From NCBI GenBank assembly GCA_019456255.1, contig VRUG01000004.1:62001-126000 (forward strand): 64,000 bases of DNA. Reading direction: 5' to 3'. This DNA comes from Planctomycetota bacterium (GTDB lineage: Bacteria; Planctomycetota; Phycisphaerae; Sedimentisphaerales; Anaerobacaceae). The position numbers and the translations under genes are program-made. This document shows positions 1-9,653 of the stretch, piece after piece (the stretch's first letter is position 1; every line of letters starts with the position of its first letter). The notes beneath the pieces were generated by a model. The model was not told the DNA's origin. It made no database searches and saw nothing but the letters and a program-made list of their open reading frames with translations.

Positions 1-84
1 ACTTGTCTGATTTGGTTTAGACGCCAGCAAATAAAATATCCTGCCTGCCAGCTTAAAAGGATGTTTGCCGATTTTCTCGCTCAT
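1..84 (-). CDS. Partial unknown protein (N-terminus only), leaderless start
   Basis: An open frame begins with ATG at 84-82 and runs off the window edge after 28 codons (MSEKIGKHPFKLAGRIFY...). The N-terminus is basic and turns hydrophobic at its end; nothing identifies its family. It is supported by a promoter only six bases upstream of the ATG and by the ilvE terminator just before that, which marks a new transcription unit on the same strand. There is no Shine-Dalgarno sequence, so translation would be leaderless. It could be spurious, because only 84 bases are visible. Confidence 0.45.
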   Translation of the reverse strand, partial: MSEKIGKHPFKLAGRIFYLLASKPNQTS

Positions 85-90
85 GCTGTC

Positions 91-118
91 ATTGTACTAA
101 AAACCAACTAACTATCAA
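91..118 (-). promoter_or_regulatory. Sigma-70-type promoter for the partial gene at 1-84
   Basis: On the minus strand a TTGATA -35 box is followed by a 16-base spacer and a TACAAT -10 box. Six bases later comes the ATG of the partial gene, so transcription should start at or next to the start codon. Confidence 0.5.
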
Positions 119-142
119 GAAGACAAAATATCCAGCGGCAAT

Positions 143-173
143 TAAAAAAGGCCGGCTCGTTAGAACCGACCTT
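143..173 (-). terminator. Intrinsic terminator after ilvE
   Basis: On the minus strand an 11-bp stem (AAGGTCGGTTC pairing with GAGCCGGCCTT through two G-U pairs) with a 4-base loop is followed by a T run. It lies 25 bases beyond the ilvE stop codon. Confidence 0.8.
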
Positions 174-197
174 GAAAATTTCACATTGTAATGCGCA

Positions 198-1061
198 TTA
201 GCCTTTTCCGCGGGCATACTTGAAAAATTTCTCGCGAAGACTTTTCGTAATAGGCCCGGGCTTGCCGTCACCAATCACCCTGCCGTCAATCTCGATAATT
301 CCAATAACCTCAGCTGCGGTACCGGTAAGGAAAAACTCATCGCAAACATACAAATCATATTTCGTCAGGTTTTTCTCAACGACCTCGATGTTATCAGCTC
401 TTGCTATCTTCATGACAACGCCGCGAGTAATACCTTCCAAGGCGCCAGCTTCGACAGGCGGAGTACAAACTTTACCATCTTTGACGATAAAAATATTGTC
501 GCCGGTGGCTTCAGCGACAAAGCCCTCGTGGTTGTACATAACAGCTTCGGGAACGTTATTGTCCAAAGCCTCTATCTTAGCCAAAATGTTATTTAGATAA
601 TTCAAACTTTTGACCTGAGGCGGAAGCGACAGAGGATGGTTCCGAACAGTCGTAGCGCTGACTATCTTCATACCAGTTTCGTAAAGCGCTTCAGGGTAAA
701 GCTGAATGCAGTCGGCTATAATGATAATACTTGCACTGGCACAAGTAAGGGGACTAATCCCCAGCGTACCCTTGCCGCGTGTAACAACAAGGCGAACATA
801 GCCATCGATAATACCATTAGCTTCGACCGTTTTTTCGACAGCCTGGGTCAAATCACTTTCACTCATCGGAATCTCAAGGCGAATGACCTTCGCTGATTCG
901 TAAAGCCTTTTTATATGTGCAGCCAGTTCGAATATCCCGCCGTTATAAACACGGATGCCCTCGAAAACACCGTCGCCGTAAAGCAGACCATGGTCGAAGA
1001 CAGAAATCTTCGCGTTCTGCTCATCAACAAGCTCACCATCAATCCAAATCTTCAATGACAT
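198..1061 (-). CDS. ilvE: Branched-chain amino acid aminotransferase
   Basis: Class IV PLP aminotransferase (Aminotran_4 fold) of 287 residues, the usual length for the family. It transfers the amino group between glutamate and the keto acids of leucine, isoleucine and valine in the cytoplasm. The N-terminal segment with FDHGLLYGDGVFEG (residues 22-35), the probable PLP lysine Lys151 in VKSLNYLNNILAK, and the GFVAEATGDNIF stretch are all typical. D-amino-acid aminotransferase and aminodeoxychorismate lyase share the fold; the VKSLNYLNN motif and length favour IlvE. It follows lolD by 9 bases and is the last gene before a terminator, so it is probably co-transcribed with the Lol genes. leuA and leuC of the same pathway lie at the other end of the window. 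Confidence 0.9.
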   Translation of the reverse strand: MSLKIWIDGELVDEQNAKISVFDHGLLYGDGVFEGIRVYNGGIFELAAHIKRLYESAKVIRLEIPMSESDLTQAVEKTVEANGIIDGYVRLVVTRGKGTLGISPLTCASASIIIIADCIQLYPEALYETGMKIVSATTVRNHPLSLPPQVKSLNYLNNILAKIEALDNNVPEAVMYNHEGFVAEATGDNIFIVKDGKVCTPPVEAGALEGITRGVVMKIARADNIEVVEKNLTKYDLYVCDEFFLTGTAAEVIGIIEIDGRVIGDGKPGPITKSLREKFFKYARGKG

Positions 1062-1070
1062 AACATCTTC

Positions 1071-1772
1071 CTAACTACTACTGACTTTGCCGTCAGCCAG
1101 CGTTATAATCCTGCCTGCCCGAGCAGCTATATGCTCATCGTGAGTAACCATCACGATTGTCTGACCGGTCCTGTTCAGGTTTTCAAAGACCTCTAAGATA
1201 CCATTTCCTGTCGCAGAGTCAAGGTTTCCTGTCGGCTCATCAGCCAAAAGTAGCTTGGGCTCATTCATTAGTGCCCTGGCAATCGCGACCCTCTGCCTCT
1301 CTCCGCCTGACAACTGATAGGGTTTATGCCCTATTCTCTCATCGAGCCCAAGCTGGCAAAGCAGCTTTTTGGCCCGGTTTTTAGCCACCATACTGCCGCT
1401 AAACCAGCCTAACACACTTTTTGAGACCATTGCAGGCAGATATACATTTTCCTGAACATTTAATTCGTCCAACAAGTGGTAAAACTGAAAAACAAATCCC
1501 ACCATTTTATTGCGGAATCTGTTCAATTCTTTCCCATTTGCCCAGTTTATTTCTTTTCCCTCGAATTTAACAACGCCCTCATCAGGCTTATCCAATGCCC
1601 CCAGCAAATGCAAAAGTGTACTCTTACCGCTACCCGATGCCCCGATGATAGCGACAAATTCACCCTTTTCGATGGCAAAATCCACACCTTTTAGAACCTT
1701 AAGTTCGGCGGCACCCATCCGATAAGATTTCAAAATTCCTTCTGCCTGCAATATGTATTTGTCGTTACTCAT
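1071..1772 (-). CDS. lolD: LolD-type ABC transporter ATPase
   Basis: ATP-binding subunit of a MacB/LolD-family transporter, 233 residues. Walker A is GASGSGKST (44-52), the signature is LSGGERQ (154-160), Walker B is LLLADEP (174-180) and the switch histidine is His211. In diderm bacteria LolCDE extracts lipoproteins from the inner membrane and passes them to the LolA carrier. The reading frame overlaps the upstream FtsX-like permease by 4 bases, and a second permease lies before that, the usual LolC-E-D arrangement. FtsE or MacB-type exporters are alternatives, but two permeases of this size next to it favour Lol. The window encodes several lipobox proteins that could be its cargo. Confidence 0.88.
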   Translation of the reverse strand: MSNDKYILQAEGILKSYRMGAAELKVLKGVDFAIEKGEFVAIIGASGSGKSTLLHLLGALDKPDEGVVKFEGKEINWANGKELNRFRNKMVGFVFQFYHLLDELNVQENVYLPAMVSKSVLGWFSGSMVAKNRAKKLLCQLGLDERIGHKPYQLSGGERQRVAIARALMNEPKLLLADEPTGNLDSATGNGILEVFENLNRTGQTIVMVTHDEHIAARAGRIITLADGKVSSS

Positions 1773-3118
1773 AGCTGGTTAACCTGCAAACTTTCTACCG
1801 GCCTTAACTTCGCACCCTGCCACGCTGGAACTATCGCGCCGACAAGACACGCCGCAAATGCCGAAATTATAATCACTAATACTGTACGCAATTCTATCTG
1901 ATTTGGAATGTCTCCGATAGCATAAATTGACCGGTCCCACATCTGAAATCCGAAACGTGCAAAAAGCCAATCCTCTATCGAATTAATTTTACGCAGAAAA
2001 AGCCATCCGCCAAACACTCCCATACACGAACCCAAACTCGCCAAAAATACCGCAAAGCTCGAAAACAAACCGATAATGCCTGAGTTTGAAACGCCTATGC
2101 TTTTTAAGATACCGATGTCCTTGCTCTTATGGCAGATAATCATATAGAAAACTACAAAGATAATAAAAACCGTTGTGATCCCGACAAGAGAAAACATCAC
2201 GGTCAAAACCGTCTGTTCTTTTTCCATCGCTGCCACAAACGAACGTCTGTGCTCTTTCCATGTCTGAACTGTCACCGTCTCGAACAAATTAGCCTTGGCC
2301 TTGTCTTTGTTTTTTCTCATATAGTCACGCCAAAGGGCTCCAACTTTATTTGTCCCGGTTCCAAGTCTTACATCAGACTTGAATTTTATATGTATCCTGC
2401 TTGCCCTCTTGTCAACTCCGCCCATACCACACAATAATTGCGCCTGTTCAAAGGGAATATAAATCAACGAACTGTCAATTCTCGCCAAACCGCTTTGCGA
2501 TACGTCACTATAGGAAAATGTTTTGGTATTAATTTCGCCTGCTCCGGCCTTTGCAAGTGCGCCTTTAGCTGTCAGTGGAAAACAACTGATTGAAAACTTC
2601 GTATTAAAAGGCATCTGACCAAATTGATACTTACCTCTCAAATCGCGAATCATCGCCATATCAATTCCAAGCACACAGCCTGGAAGATTCGTGTCATAGG
2701 CAGGGACAAAAACTTTGGAAATATCATCTTTGTGATAATGCACCGTCCGGCCAAAACCTGTGGCCAAGCTGTGACTTTTCGGATCAATGCCAAATATCTG
2801 CACGCCGCGGCTAACATCTGTGCCGCTGCGATTTATTAAACCATACGTATTGATTACCGTAGAGGTCGATTCAACAAAATCCAGCTTAGCAACTTCATCC
2901 GCAAAATCCGCATAGTACGCAAAGCCAACCAGAGAATCCGTACCGACCACGCAGTCACCGGCAAACGAATGGTTCTTTTCTTTAAAATCACTCACGAGCC
3001 CGATCATTACCGTCATTACAACAATGACAATAAAAACGCAAAGCGCAACTGCCAAAAACGCAAGGTAGCTTATACGCCTTTTAATCAAATAACGAGATGC
3101 CAACAAAATCTTATACAC
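1769..3118 (-). CDS. LolC/LolE-family permease (second copy)
   Basis: FtsX/MacB-like membrane subunit of 449 residues. A transmembrane helix near residues 15-45 is followed by a large periplasmic domain (about 50-310). Three more helices at the C-terminus (about 315-345, 365-395 and 410-435) frame the conserved KSKDIGILKSIGVS loop and the final GAIVPAWQGAKLRPVESLQ segment. This is the topology of LolC and LolE. It overlaps lolD by 4 bases and abuts the other permease with a 1-base overlap, so translation is probably coupled. Which of the two copies corresponds to LolC and which to LolE cannot be decided from this sequence. Confidence 0.85.
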   Translation of the reverse strand: MYKILLASRYLIKRRISYLAFLAVALCVFIVIVVMTVMIGLVSDFKEKNHSFAGDCVVGTDSLVGFAYYADFADEVAKLDFVESTSTVINTYGLINRSGTDVSRGVQIFGIDPKSHSLATGFGRTVHYHKDDISKVFVPAYDTNLPGCVLGIDMAMIRDLRGKYQFGQMPFNTKFSISCFPLTAKGALAKAGAGEINTKTFSYSDVSQSGLARIDSSLIYIPFEQAQLLCGMGGVDKRASRIHIKFKSDVRLGTGTNKVGALWRDYMRKNKDKAKANLFETVTVQTWKEHRRSFVAAMEKEQTVLTVMFSLVGITTVFIIFVVFYMIICHKSKDIGILKSIGVSNSGIIGLFSSFAVFLASLGSCMGVFGGWLFLRKINSIEDWLFARFGFQMWDRSIYAIGDIPNQIELRTVLVIIISAFAACLVGAIVPAWQGAKLRPVESLQVNQL

Positions 3119-4770
3119 TATTCATATCTCAAAATATTTACCGGTTTAATTTGAACCGCGACAATCGCTGGTATCAACGCTCCCATGGCAGCGGCGACTA
3201 TCGCAAACAAAACAATAATCAACGTCGAACCCCAGTCAATCTCATTCGGTATCGAGCTGAACATATAAACGCTGCTCTTCCAAAGCTTTAACCCAAAGAC
3301 CAAGCGTATCCATTCTTCAATTGCGTTGATGTTTTTCGTAATAATATAAGCAAATAAAACTCCAAAAGCAGAACCTATCACTCCGACAAAGCCGCCAAAA
3401 CCCAGAAACAGCAACGCCACTGAACTGCTTGGAGTCCCACAGCTTTTTATTATTGCGATATCTTTTTGGCGCGTCTCGACAATCATATAGAATATGCACA
3501 AAATCAGCAACACCACGCTAAGACTTACAACGCCGAATATTAACAGTAAAACTCCCATTTGTTTTCGAAGCTCAGAGACGTAGCGGCTTTGCATTTCCTT
3601 TGATGTGATGATTACGGTTTCTGAGATAAAATATTTGCTCCACCCAAGCTCCTGCGATGCGAACTCCGACCAGACACGCCTGACCGCTTCCAGTCCATCA
3701 GCCGAACTCGCATCATCAGCAAGTTTTATTTGAATCTGGTCCGCTATCGGGTCGGTCCTATCGGGGTATATCTTCTTTTGCAGCATATCTATCGAAAGGT
3801 AGATGAAATTTTTGTCCAGGTCGTAAACTCCGGTAAACACAATATCGACAACCGCAAATTTTATCGGCTTCCTTTTAAACCGCTTAGCGTTATTTTCAGT
3901 CGGCGACTTCGTCTCTGTCACTGCACCTGTGGTAAGAACCACATACTTACCTATCATATCGAGGGCCTTATCGAAATCATATTCGTCGCTCTTTTCATCC
4001 GGTTCTGTCACCACCCCGATACCAATAAAACCCCCGGGAATATCCTCGGCATTTTCAACATTAAACGACGGATCAAATCGCAGATGTTTCTGTCTCAAAA
4101 GGGACCGCCTCAAACCGGTAACCTTTGCTCTTTTGCCTGCCTGGATACCCCAGATTTTTACCGCACGAACATTACCCTGACCAAGATGTAAGAGCCCATT
4201 ACTCAAAAGCGTCGCGGTAGCGGCTTTTATCACCTCTTCACGCTCAAGACGTTCGATAAATTCAGGATAACGGGCAAGCTTAACAGGAGGCTCGATAATA
4301 ATGTCACCCATCGCATCGACTGCGCTTTGTTCAAAGGCGCCGATAAAACCGAGAAAAAGACTTGCGACAACGATAAGTAATGCGCTTGACAGGGCAACAG
4401 CTGCGACACTTAAAAGCACAATCTTTTTCTTGTGCAAATATCGCAGCCACAAAAAGAAATTTATATAATAACAGCATGAATATAATTCTGAAATAAAATT
4501 ACTTAATAGCACTTTTATACTATTCGGTGTTTGGTATATATAACAAGAAATTAAATACACTATAAATAGTGACACATGTGTCCCGCTCTTGGACCCCAGA
4601 AGAATAAATATAACAATATTCACTACCCAAAAAAAAGTTGCAAGCAAAATGCTGATTTTTCTGGAAAGCGGCCTACGAAGCAAAACATATCGTATTAATA
4701 TAACCGAAGAAAGACCAATAACCCAAGTTACAAGGATTGAAAAAAGCAGCCACAAAAACAATTTCAGCAT
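3118..4770 (-). CDS. LolC/LolE-family permease with an unusual N-terminal hydrophobic extension
   Basis: Residues from about 105 onward form a complete LolC/E permease: FFLWLRYLHKKKIV at the start, a periplasmic domain, ETRQKDIAIIKSCG, and a C-terminal GALIPAIVAVQIKPV segment. The first ~80 residues are a separate hydrophobic module (MLKLFLWLLFSILVTW..., two or three membrane helices, an RRP pair) joined by about 25 AT-rich codons that read like intergenic DNA. An ATG at 4477-4475 in another frame would give MLLLYKF, which would continue into FLWLRYL if one base were removed. So either two genes are fused in frame here, or a base error hides the natural LolC start. The core call is firm; the start is not. 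Confidence 0.75.
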   Translation of the reverse strand: MLKLFLWLLFSILVTWVIGLSSVILIRYVLLRRPLSRKISILLATFFWVVNIVIFILLGSKSGTHVSLFIVYLISCYIYQTPNSIKVLLSNFISELYSCCYYINFFLWLRYLHKKKIVLLSVAAVALSSALLIVVASLFLGFIGAFEQSAVDAMGDIIIEPPVKLARYPEFIERLEREEVIKAATATLLSNGLLHLGQGNVRAVKIWGIQAGKRAKVTGLRRSLLRQKHLRFDPSFNVENAEDIPGGFIGIGVVTEPDEKSDEYDFDKALDMIGKYVVLTTGAVTETKSPTENNAKRFKRKPIKFAVVDIVFTGVYDLDKNFIYLSIDMLQKKIYPDRTDPIADQIQIKLADDASSADGLEAVRRVWSEFASQELGWSKYFISETVIITSKEMQSRYVSELRKQMGVLLLIFGVVSLSVVLLILCIFYMIVETRQKDIAIIKSCGTPSSSVALLFLGFGGFVGVIGSAFGVLFAYIITKNINAIEEWIRLVFGLKLWKSSVYMFSSIPNEIDWGSTLIIVLFAIVAAAMGALIPAIVAVQIKPVNILRYE

Positions 4771-4786
4771 CTCTATCCTAACCTAT

Positions 4787-6238
4787 TTATTCCGAGGCAG
4801 GTTTCAGTAATGGAAACAAGACAACGTCACGAATACTCGTTGCTCCTGTTAAAACCATTACCAGTCTGTCGATTCCAATCCCAAGCCCGCCGGCCGGAGG
4901 CATACCATATTTCAAGGCATTGATAAAATCTTCATCCATCGTTGCCATCGTCTCGTCCTGACCGCGAAGCTGAACCCGAAAATTCTCTTCCTGAACAGCT
5001 GGGTCATTCAACTCCGTATAAGCGTTAGCAAGTTCCATCTTTGCGATAAACATCTCGAAACGCTCAGCGTAATCGGGGTTTTCCTTACTGCGTTTGGTCA
5101 GCGGACACAACGGAGCAGGATAATCAATCACAAAAGTCGGATTAACCAAACTATCTTCGACGGTAGCTTCAAAAACTTCATTGATAACGACCATGTCATC
5201 CATTTCAGATTCATTGAGTCCCAGCTTTTTCGCCTTTGCCCGGATTGCCTTAATATCGTCTATCGCACAGCCGCTATGTTCTTTCAGCAAATCAGCATAT
5301 TTCGCACGCCGCCAGGGCCTGGAAAAATCTATCTCCATACCGTCAAACTCAATTACCGGGCCAGCACAATATTTTTCCACCAGCAAACTTATAAGCTCCT
5401 CAGTCAAATCCATCATCACATTGTAATCGCCGTAAGCCTGATACAGTTCCATCATCGTAAATTCCGGATTGTGAAATCTACTCAAGCCCTCATTACGAAA
5501 GTTGCGGTTTATCTCAAAGACCTTTTCCATCCCGCCAATAAGCAGCCTCTTTAGGAAAAGTTCCGGCGCGATTCGCAAATACAAATCCATGTCAAGACTG
5601 TTATGGTGCGTTATAAAAGGCTTGGCAGCTGCCCCGCCGGCTATCGTCTGCATCATCGGAGTCTCAACTTCCAAAAAACCCTTGTCCTCAAGGCTCTGGC
5701 GAATCGTCGATACAATCGCACTGCGTTTTTTAAAAAGCTCTGTAACCTCAGGGTTCGCCCACAAATCAACATAACGCTGACGATAACGCAAATCAATATC
5801 TGCCAGACCATGAAATTTTTCCGGGGGCTGGCGAAGGCTTTTACTCAATAGCGTGACATTATCTGCCCATATCGTTATTTCACCTGTCCTGGTCTTTCCC
5901 AACTGACCGGATGCGCCGATTATGTCACCGAGCTCCAGAAGTTTTATAAATTTCCAACTCTCAGCTAATAGCTTTTTGCTAAGACCGATTTGAATCGTCC
6001 CGCTCGAATCGCGAAGCGTGATAAATATCAGCTTACCGATATCCCTAAGCAATACGATCCTGCCTGCACTATTAGCCTGCTGAGAGTCGTCATCGTCCTT
6101 AAACCTGCCCTTAACATCAGTCGCCGACTCTACGCCTTCGTATCTGCCGCCATAAGGGTCTATACCCATCTCCACTATCTGTTCAAGTCGCCGCTGCCGC
6201 TGTTGCTCGAATTTATTTTTCTCTTCTCGCTTTGCCAA
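4787..6238 (-). CDS. lysS: Lysyl-tRNA synthetase, class II
   Basis: Charges tRNA-Lys with lysine in the cytoplasm. The 483 residues match the family length. An N-terminal OB-fold anticodon-binding domain (about 55-150, including GRIVLLRDIGKLIFITLRD) precedes the class II catalytic core, with motif 2 around FRNEGLSRFHNPEFTMMELY and motif 3 as GLGIGIDRLVMVLTG near the C-terminus. The start codon is TTG (MAKREEKNKF), preceded by a weak AAAGAGA. It lies 21 bases after the S41 protease gene and 16 bases before the Lol permease, so it is probably part of one long minus-strand operon. Confidence 0.95.
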   Translation of the reverse strand: MAKREEKNKFEQQRQRRLEQIVEMGIDPYGGRYEGVESATDVKGRFKDDDDSQQANSAGRIVLLRDIGKLIFITLRDSSGTIQIGLSKKLLAESWKFIKLLELGDIIGASGQLGKTRTGEITIWADNVTLLSKSLRQPPEKFHGLADIDLRYRQRYVDLWANPEVTELFKKRSAIVSTIRQSLEDKGFLEVETPMMQTIAGGAAAKPFITHHNSLDMDLYLRIAPELFLKRLLIGGMEKVFEINRNFRNEGLSRFHNPEFTMMELYQAYGDYNVMMDLTEELISLLVEKYCAGPVIEFDGMEIDFSRPWRRAKYADLLKEHSGCAIDDIKAIRAKAKKLGLNESEMDDMVVINEVFEATVEDSLVNPTFVIDYPAPLCPLTKRSKENPDYAERFEMFIAKMELANAYTELNDPAVQEENFRVQLRGQDETMATMDEDFINALKYGMPPAGGLGIGIDRLVMVLTGATSIRDVVLFPLLKPASE

Positions 6239-6259
6239 TGTAAAATCTCTTTAAGAAAG

Positions 6260-8539
6260 TTAGTTTAAATTCATCTTAGATGCCTGGGCCTGTATCAGCT
6301 TACTCCTGATTACCAAAACACCTACTGCCATTTGATGGTCGACTGCCAATGTATCAGCAATCGCGTGTTTTTTCAAGGAGTCACTTCCGTTATCATGGTC
6401 AGCTTTGACCAGAACATCATTGTCCTTTTGAATATTATTTATCTTCACAAGCTCATCACGCCGCAATTCAACCTTAACATCCGGCGCAACGCCCCAGTCA
6501 TCTCGGCCTTCTTTTTCCATTGCAACTCTGCTCTTGACCCGCTGGCCCGAAGGCAGATGGTAATACGCCATCGTATATTTAAGCTGCGAACCCTCACCGG
6601 GATAGTTCGTTATGGTCTGAACGGAGCCCTTACCGTGAGTTCTTTCGCCAACCAGAATCGCACGTCTATGTTTCGGGTCCGCCAACGCACCTGCCATAAT
6701 TTCCGAGGCACTTGCAGAATATTTGTTTATAAGAATTACCAGCGGATAGTCCGGATGAGTGCCCGCGGCGTGTGCAGTCGCATAACTCGGCAGCCCAAAC
6801 CTGGGGCGAGTTATGACTATTGCTCCACGTTTAACGAACTTATCTGTCATCTCGATAGCGCTGGTCAGCAGGCCGCCGGAATTGTAACGCAAATCCAGAA
6901 TCAAACCACGCATACCGTCCTGCTCAAGAGAGCTAAGCACTTCTTCAAAGTCACTTGCGGTTTTATCTGAAAAACTTGTAATGCGTATGTATCCGATTTT
7001 ATTTTCTTCATCAACCATATGCCGCCACTGGCCCGTATCGGTTCTTTTCCTGCCTCTAATCGTCGGAACAACTATCCTTGCACGCGTAATTATTATCTCA
7101 CGGCTCTGCTCCTGTCCAGGCGTCCTGACTGTCAATGTCACGTCCGTACCTTCCGAACCCGTGATATACTTGACCGCGCAAATCAGTGACATGCCCTTGG
7201 TTTCGCTGCCGTCAACTTTTTCTATTACATCTTCGGCATCAAGACCGGAGTTATAAGCAGGTGTATCTGGAAGCAAACTAATCACCGTCAAAAGACCCTT
7301 ACGCTTGGAAATCTCTATGCCGATACCGGTAAATTCATTAGTCAGCATCTTCTCAAAGTCTGCCCTTTGCCTGGGCCAGACCATGGTGGTATAAGGGTCG
7401 AGTGACGCGAAGGCAGCTTCGGTAAACTGTGCTATCAAAACTTCCGATGGAAGATTGACCGTCTGCTCGTTTAACTCAAGCACCCTTTCAAAAATATCGA
7501 TAAACTTGTCCCTGCTGACACCGAGCGGTGACTCTTTAGCTTCCGTCTTGAGCCTGCCCAACGCGCCAAGCCAGGCACTAATCTGCTCATCGTCAATCTC
7601 ATACTTAGTATCAATTTCAGCATAAGGATTGCCAAGCACCTCGGCCAGCAACGCGCATCGCTCGATGGCTTTGGCTGCCACCTCCTGATAATTGATGATA
7701 TTGACATAGCTGAAATTCAACGCGCGGACAGCACGAATAAAAAGCTTCTTCTCGATATTTTCATATCGCTCCTGTCGCGTCTCGCATGGACTGTCCTGAA
7801 AAGACGCCAGAATACCCGCCTTGGTCGCGAGCTTTTCGGAATAATCCGTATAGGCCTTGTTACCCTTGTAAATCAGTTGAAGCCATTCATAACATCTAAT
7901 ATAAGCCTCAAGCCATTTGCCCTTAGCTTCAAGTTCGTCAGCATTGTCCTTGGCGCGCCCAATCACATCCTGAACAAAACTATCAGATAGAATCTGCTCA
8001 AACTGCTCTTCCGAGGCATATTCACGCACCATTGCGATAGCGGCAAGAATCCTTGGGATGCTGTTGACATCGTTAATGTCGTTGACGTCATTTGCTTCGC
8101 CGGTCTTATAGCTATTGAACTTGGCAAACTGTTTGTCATATTCGACCCGGTTAGCCAGCTGCCTGCCGACACTTATATCATTATATTCAGCGACAATTTC
8201 CGCCAGCTGCACTAAAGGTTCCGGCAGGGATTCAACTTGCGGCCCTAACTGGCCAATAAACTCTGAAGCCTCATCAAATTTGCCTTGATAAATCAATTTG
8301 CAGACCAGATTTACGGCCTCGGGATCAACGACGACAGGTTCGGCTTGGGGCTTAACTTCAACAGCCTCCGACTCGTCACGCTCGACAACTTCTATTTGCT
8401 GAGCCGGCTTTGCAGACAACTGCGGCTCAGGCTCGACAGAGACACACCCTGACATCACGCACAGCACCGACATCGAAATCAGCCAAAACAATTGCAATTT
8501 AATAGACCTAAACGGTTTTTCTGATTTTCGCAACAACAC
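6260..8539 (-). CDS. S41-family C-terminal processing protease, lipoprotein
   Basis: Tail-specific serine protease of the CtpA/Prc family acting in the periplasm. A hydrophobic signal ends in a lipobox (VMSGC). A long alpha-helical N-terminal region with acidic and proline-rich stretches follows, then a PDZ domain (NEFTGIGIEI...LLPDTPAYNSGL) and the S41 core. The catalytic serine is in NKYSASASEIMAGALAD and the lysine in ERTHGKGSVQT. I chose GTG at 8539 because AAGGAG lies four bases upstream; TTG at 8536 has better spacing, and an ATG at 8569 has no ribosome site. About 760 residues is long for CtpA and closer to Prc. Natural substrates cannot be read from the sequence. Confidence 0.88.
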   Translation of the reverse strand: MLLRKSEKPFRSIKLQLFWLISMSVLCVMSGCVSVEPEPQLSAKPAQQIEVVERDESEAVEVKPQAEPVVVDPEAVNLVCKLIYQGKFDEASEFIGQLGPQVESLPEPLVQLAEIVAEYNDISVGRQLANRVEYDKQFAKFNSYKTGEANDVNDINDVNSIPRILAAIAMVREYASEEQFEQILSDSFVQDVIGRAKDNADELEAKGKWLEAYIRCYEWLQLIYKGNKAYTDYSEKLATKAGILASFQDSPCETRQERYENIEKKLFIRAVRALNFSYVNIINYQEVAAKAIERCALLAEVLGNPYAEIDTKYEIDDEQISAWLGALGRLKTEAKESPLGVSRDKFIDIFERVLELNEQTVNLPSEVLIAQFTEAAFASLDPYTTMVWPRQRADFEKMLTNEFTGIGIEISKRKGLLTVISLLPDTPAYNSGLDAEDVIEKVDGSETKGMSLICAVKYITGSEGTDVTLTVRTPGQEQSREIIITRARIVVPTIRGRKRTDTGQWRHMVDEENKIGYIRITSFSDKTASDFEEVLSSLEQDGMRGLILDLRYNSGGLLTSAIEMTDKFVKRGAIVITRPRFGLPSYATAHAAGTHPDYPLVILINKYSASASEIMAGALADPKHRRAILVGERTHGKGSVQTITNYPGEGSQLKYTMAYYHLPSGQRVKSRVAMEKEGRDDWGVAPDVKVELRRDELVKINNIQKDNDVLVKADHDNGSDSLKKHAIADTLAVDHQMAVGVLVIRSKLIQAQASKMNLN

Positions 8540-8606
8540 AATACTCCTTACATAAAAACGCAACACCAACGTCTGTCTCTGCTATCGGCCATTTAACGCC
8601 GAAAGA

Positions 8607-9557
8607 TTATGCACACTCTCCAGCTTTGCCGACACAACCAAGAAGCTCCAATTTACGCTTGACCATCTCCTTGATAGCTTCTCTGCCAGGACCTAAATAT
8701 TTACGAGGGTCAAACTCGCGTGGTTTCTCAGAAAATACCTGGCGAATCTTAGCTGTCAATGCCATCCGAAGGTCGGTATCGATATTGATCTTGCAAACCG
8801 CCATCTTAGCGGCCTTACTTATCGCTTCCTCTGGAACGCCCATCGCGTCGGGCATGTCCCCGCCGTACTTGTTGATAAGGTCCTTGAACTCTTTCAATAC
8901 GCTGCTCGAACCGTGCATCACCAAAGGATAATCTTTCAGCTTCGCAGATATATCCTCTATCACATGAAACGCCAATGTAGGCTCGACCTTAAATTTGTAC
9001 GCACCGTGACTTGTCCCGCACGCAACCGCCAGCGAATCACATCCGCTACGCTCGATGAACTCAATCGCCTCATCCGGGTCGGTCAGATGCTTGTGAATAT
9101 CGTCGGCACTAATCCCGACAACGTCTTCCTCGATACCGCCCAATTGCCCAAGCTCAGCCTCGACAACAACACCGTGGTCGTGAGCATAGTCAACAACCTC
9201 TTTGGTCAACGCGATATTTTCCTCGAGAGACTTACTCGACGCATCGATCATCACAGAGGTAAACCCGTCATCAACGCACTGCTTGCACGTCTCGAACGTA
9301 TCGCCGTGGTCAAGGTGCATCGCGATCGGAATCTCCGGGTTCTCTGCGACAGCTGTGTCGATTATCGCCTTAAGATAAGGCATGCTCGCATACGACCGAG
9401 CGCCGCGAGATATCTGCAATATCAAAGGTGCCTTCGCCTCTGCTATCGCACTGACTATACCCTGCGTAATCTCCATATTGTTAACGTTAAACGCACCTAC
9501 GGCATAGCCGTTCTTATATGCCATCTCAAACATCTTTTTCGTTCCTACCAATGCCAT
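8607..9557 (-). CDS. fba: Class II fructose-bisphosphate aldolase
   Basis: Zinc-dependent aldolase that cleaves fructose-1,6-bisphosphate in glycolysis and runs in reverse in gluconeogenesis. Recognisable segments are GAFNVNNMEITQ at the N-terminus, the metal-ligand region AMHLDHGDTFE, DGFTSVMIDAS, the later ligand LVMHGSSSV and KINIDTDLRMA. At 316 residues, with no long insertions, it belongs with the FbaA/GatY/KbaY group; tagatose-bisphosphate aldolase activity is the main alternative. A strong AAAGGAGA site precedes the ATG. It sits between lptD and the S41 gene, 67 bases from the latter, and may have its own promoter in the AT-rich gap at 9558-9653. Confidence 0.93.
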   Translation of the reverse strand: MALVGTKKMFEMAYKNGYAVGAFNVNNMEITQGIVSAIAEAKAPLILQISRGARSYASMPYLKAIIDTAVAENPEIPIAMHLDHGDTFETCKQCVDDGFTSVMIDASSKSLEENIALTKEVVDYAHDHGVVVEAELGQLGGIEEDVVGISADDIHKHLTDPDEAIEFIERSGCDSLAVACGTSHGAYKFKVEPTLAFHVIEDISAKLKDYPLVMHGSSSVLKEFKDLINKYGGDMPDAMGVPEEAISKAAKMAVCKINIDTDLRMALTAKIRQVFSEKPREFDPRKYLGPGREAIKEMVKRKLELLGCVGKAGECA

Positions 9558-9653
9558 CTTGTCTCCTTTGATTTTAAATGTTTAAAAAATAATCTTTATT
9601 TCGTATTTTCAAAACCAATAAACTTTTATTTCAAGACTAACTATACCGCAGGG

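Noticed and set aside
4589-4810. A 73-codon plus-strand frame opposite the Lol permease N-terminus
   Set aside because: No ribosome site or promoter; lies opposite the hydrophobic module and the end of lysS.
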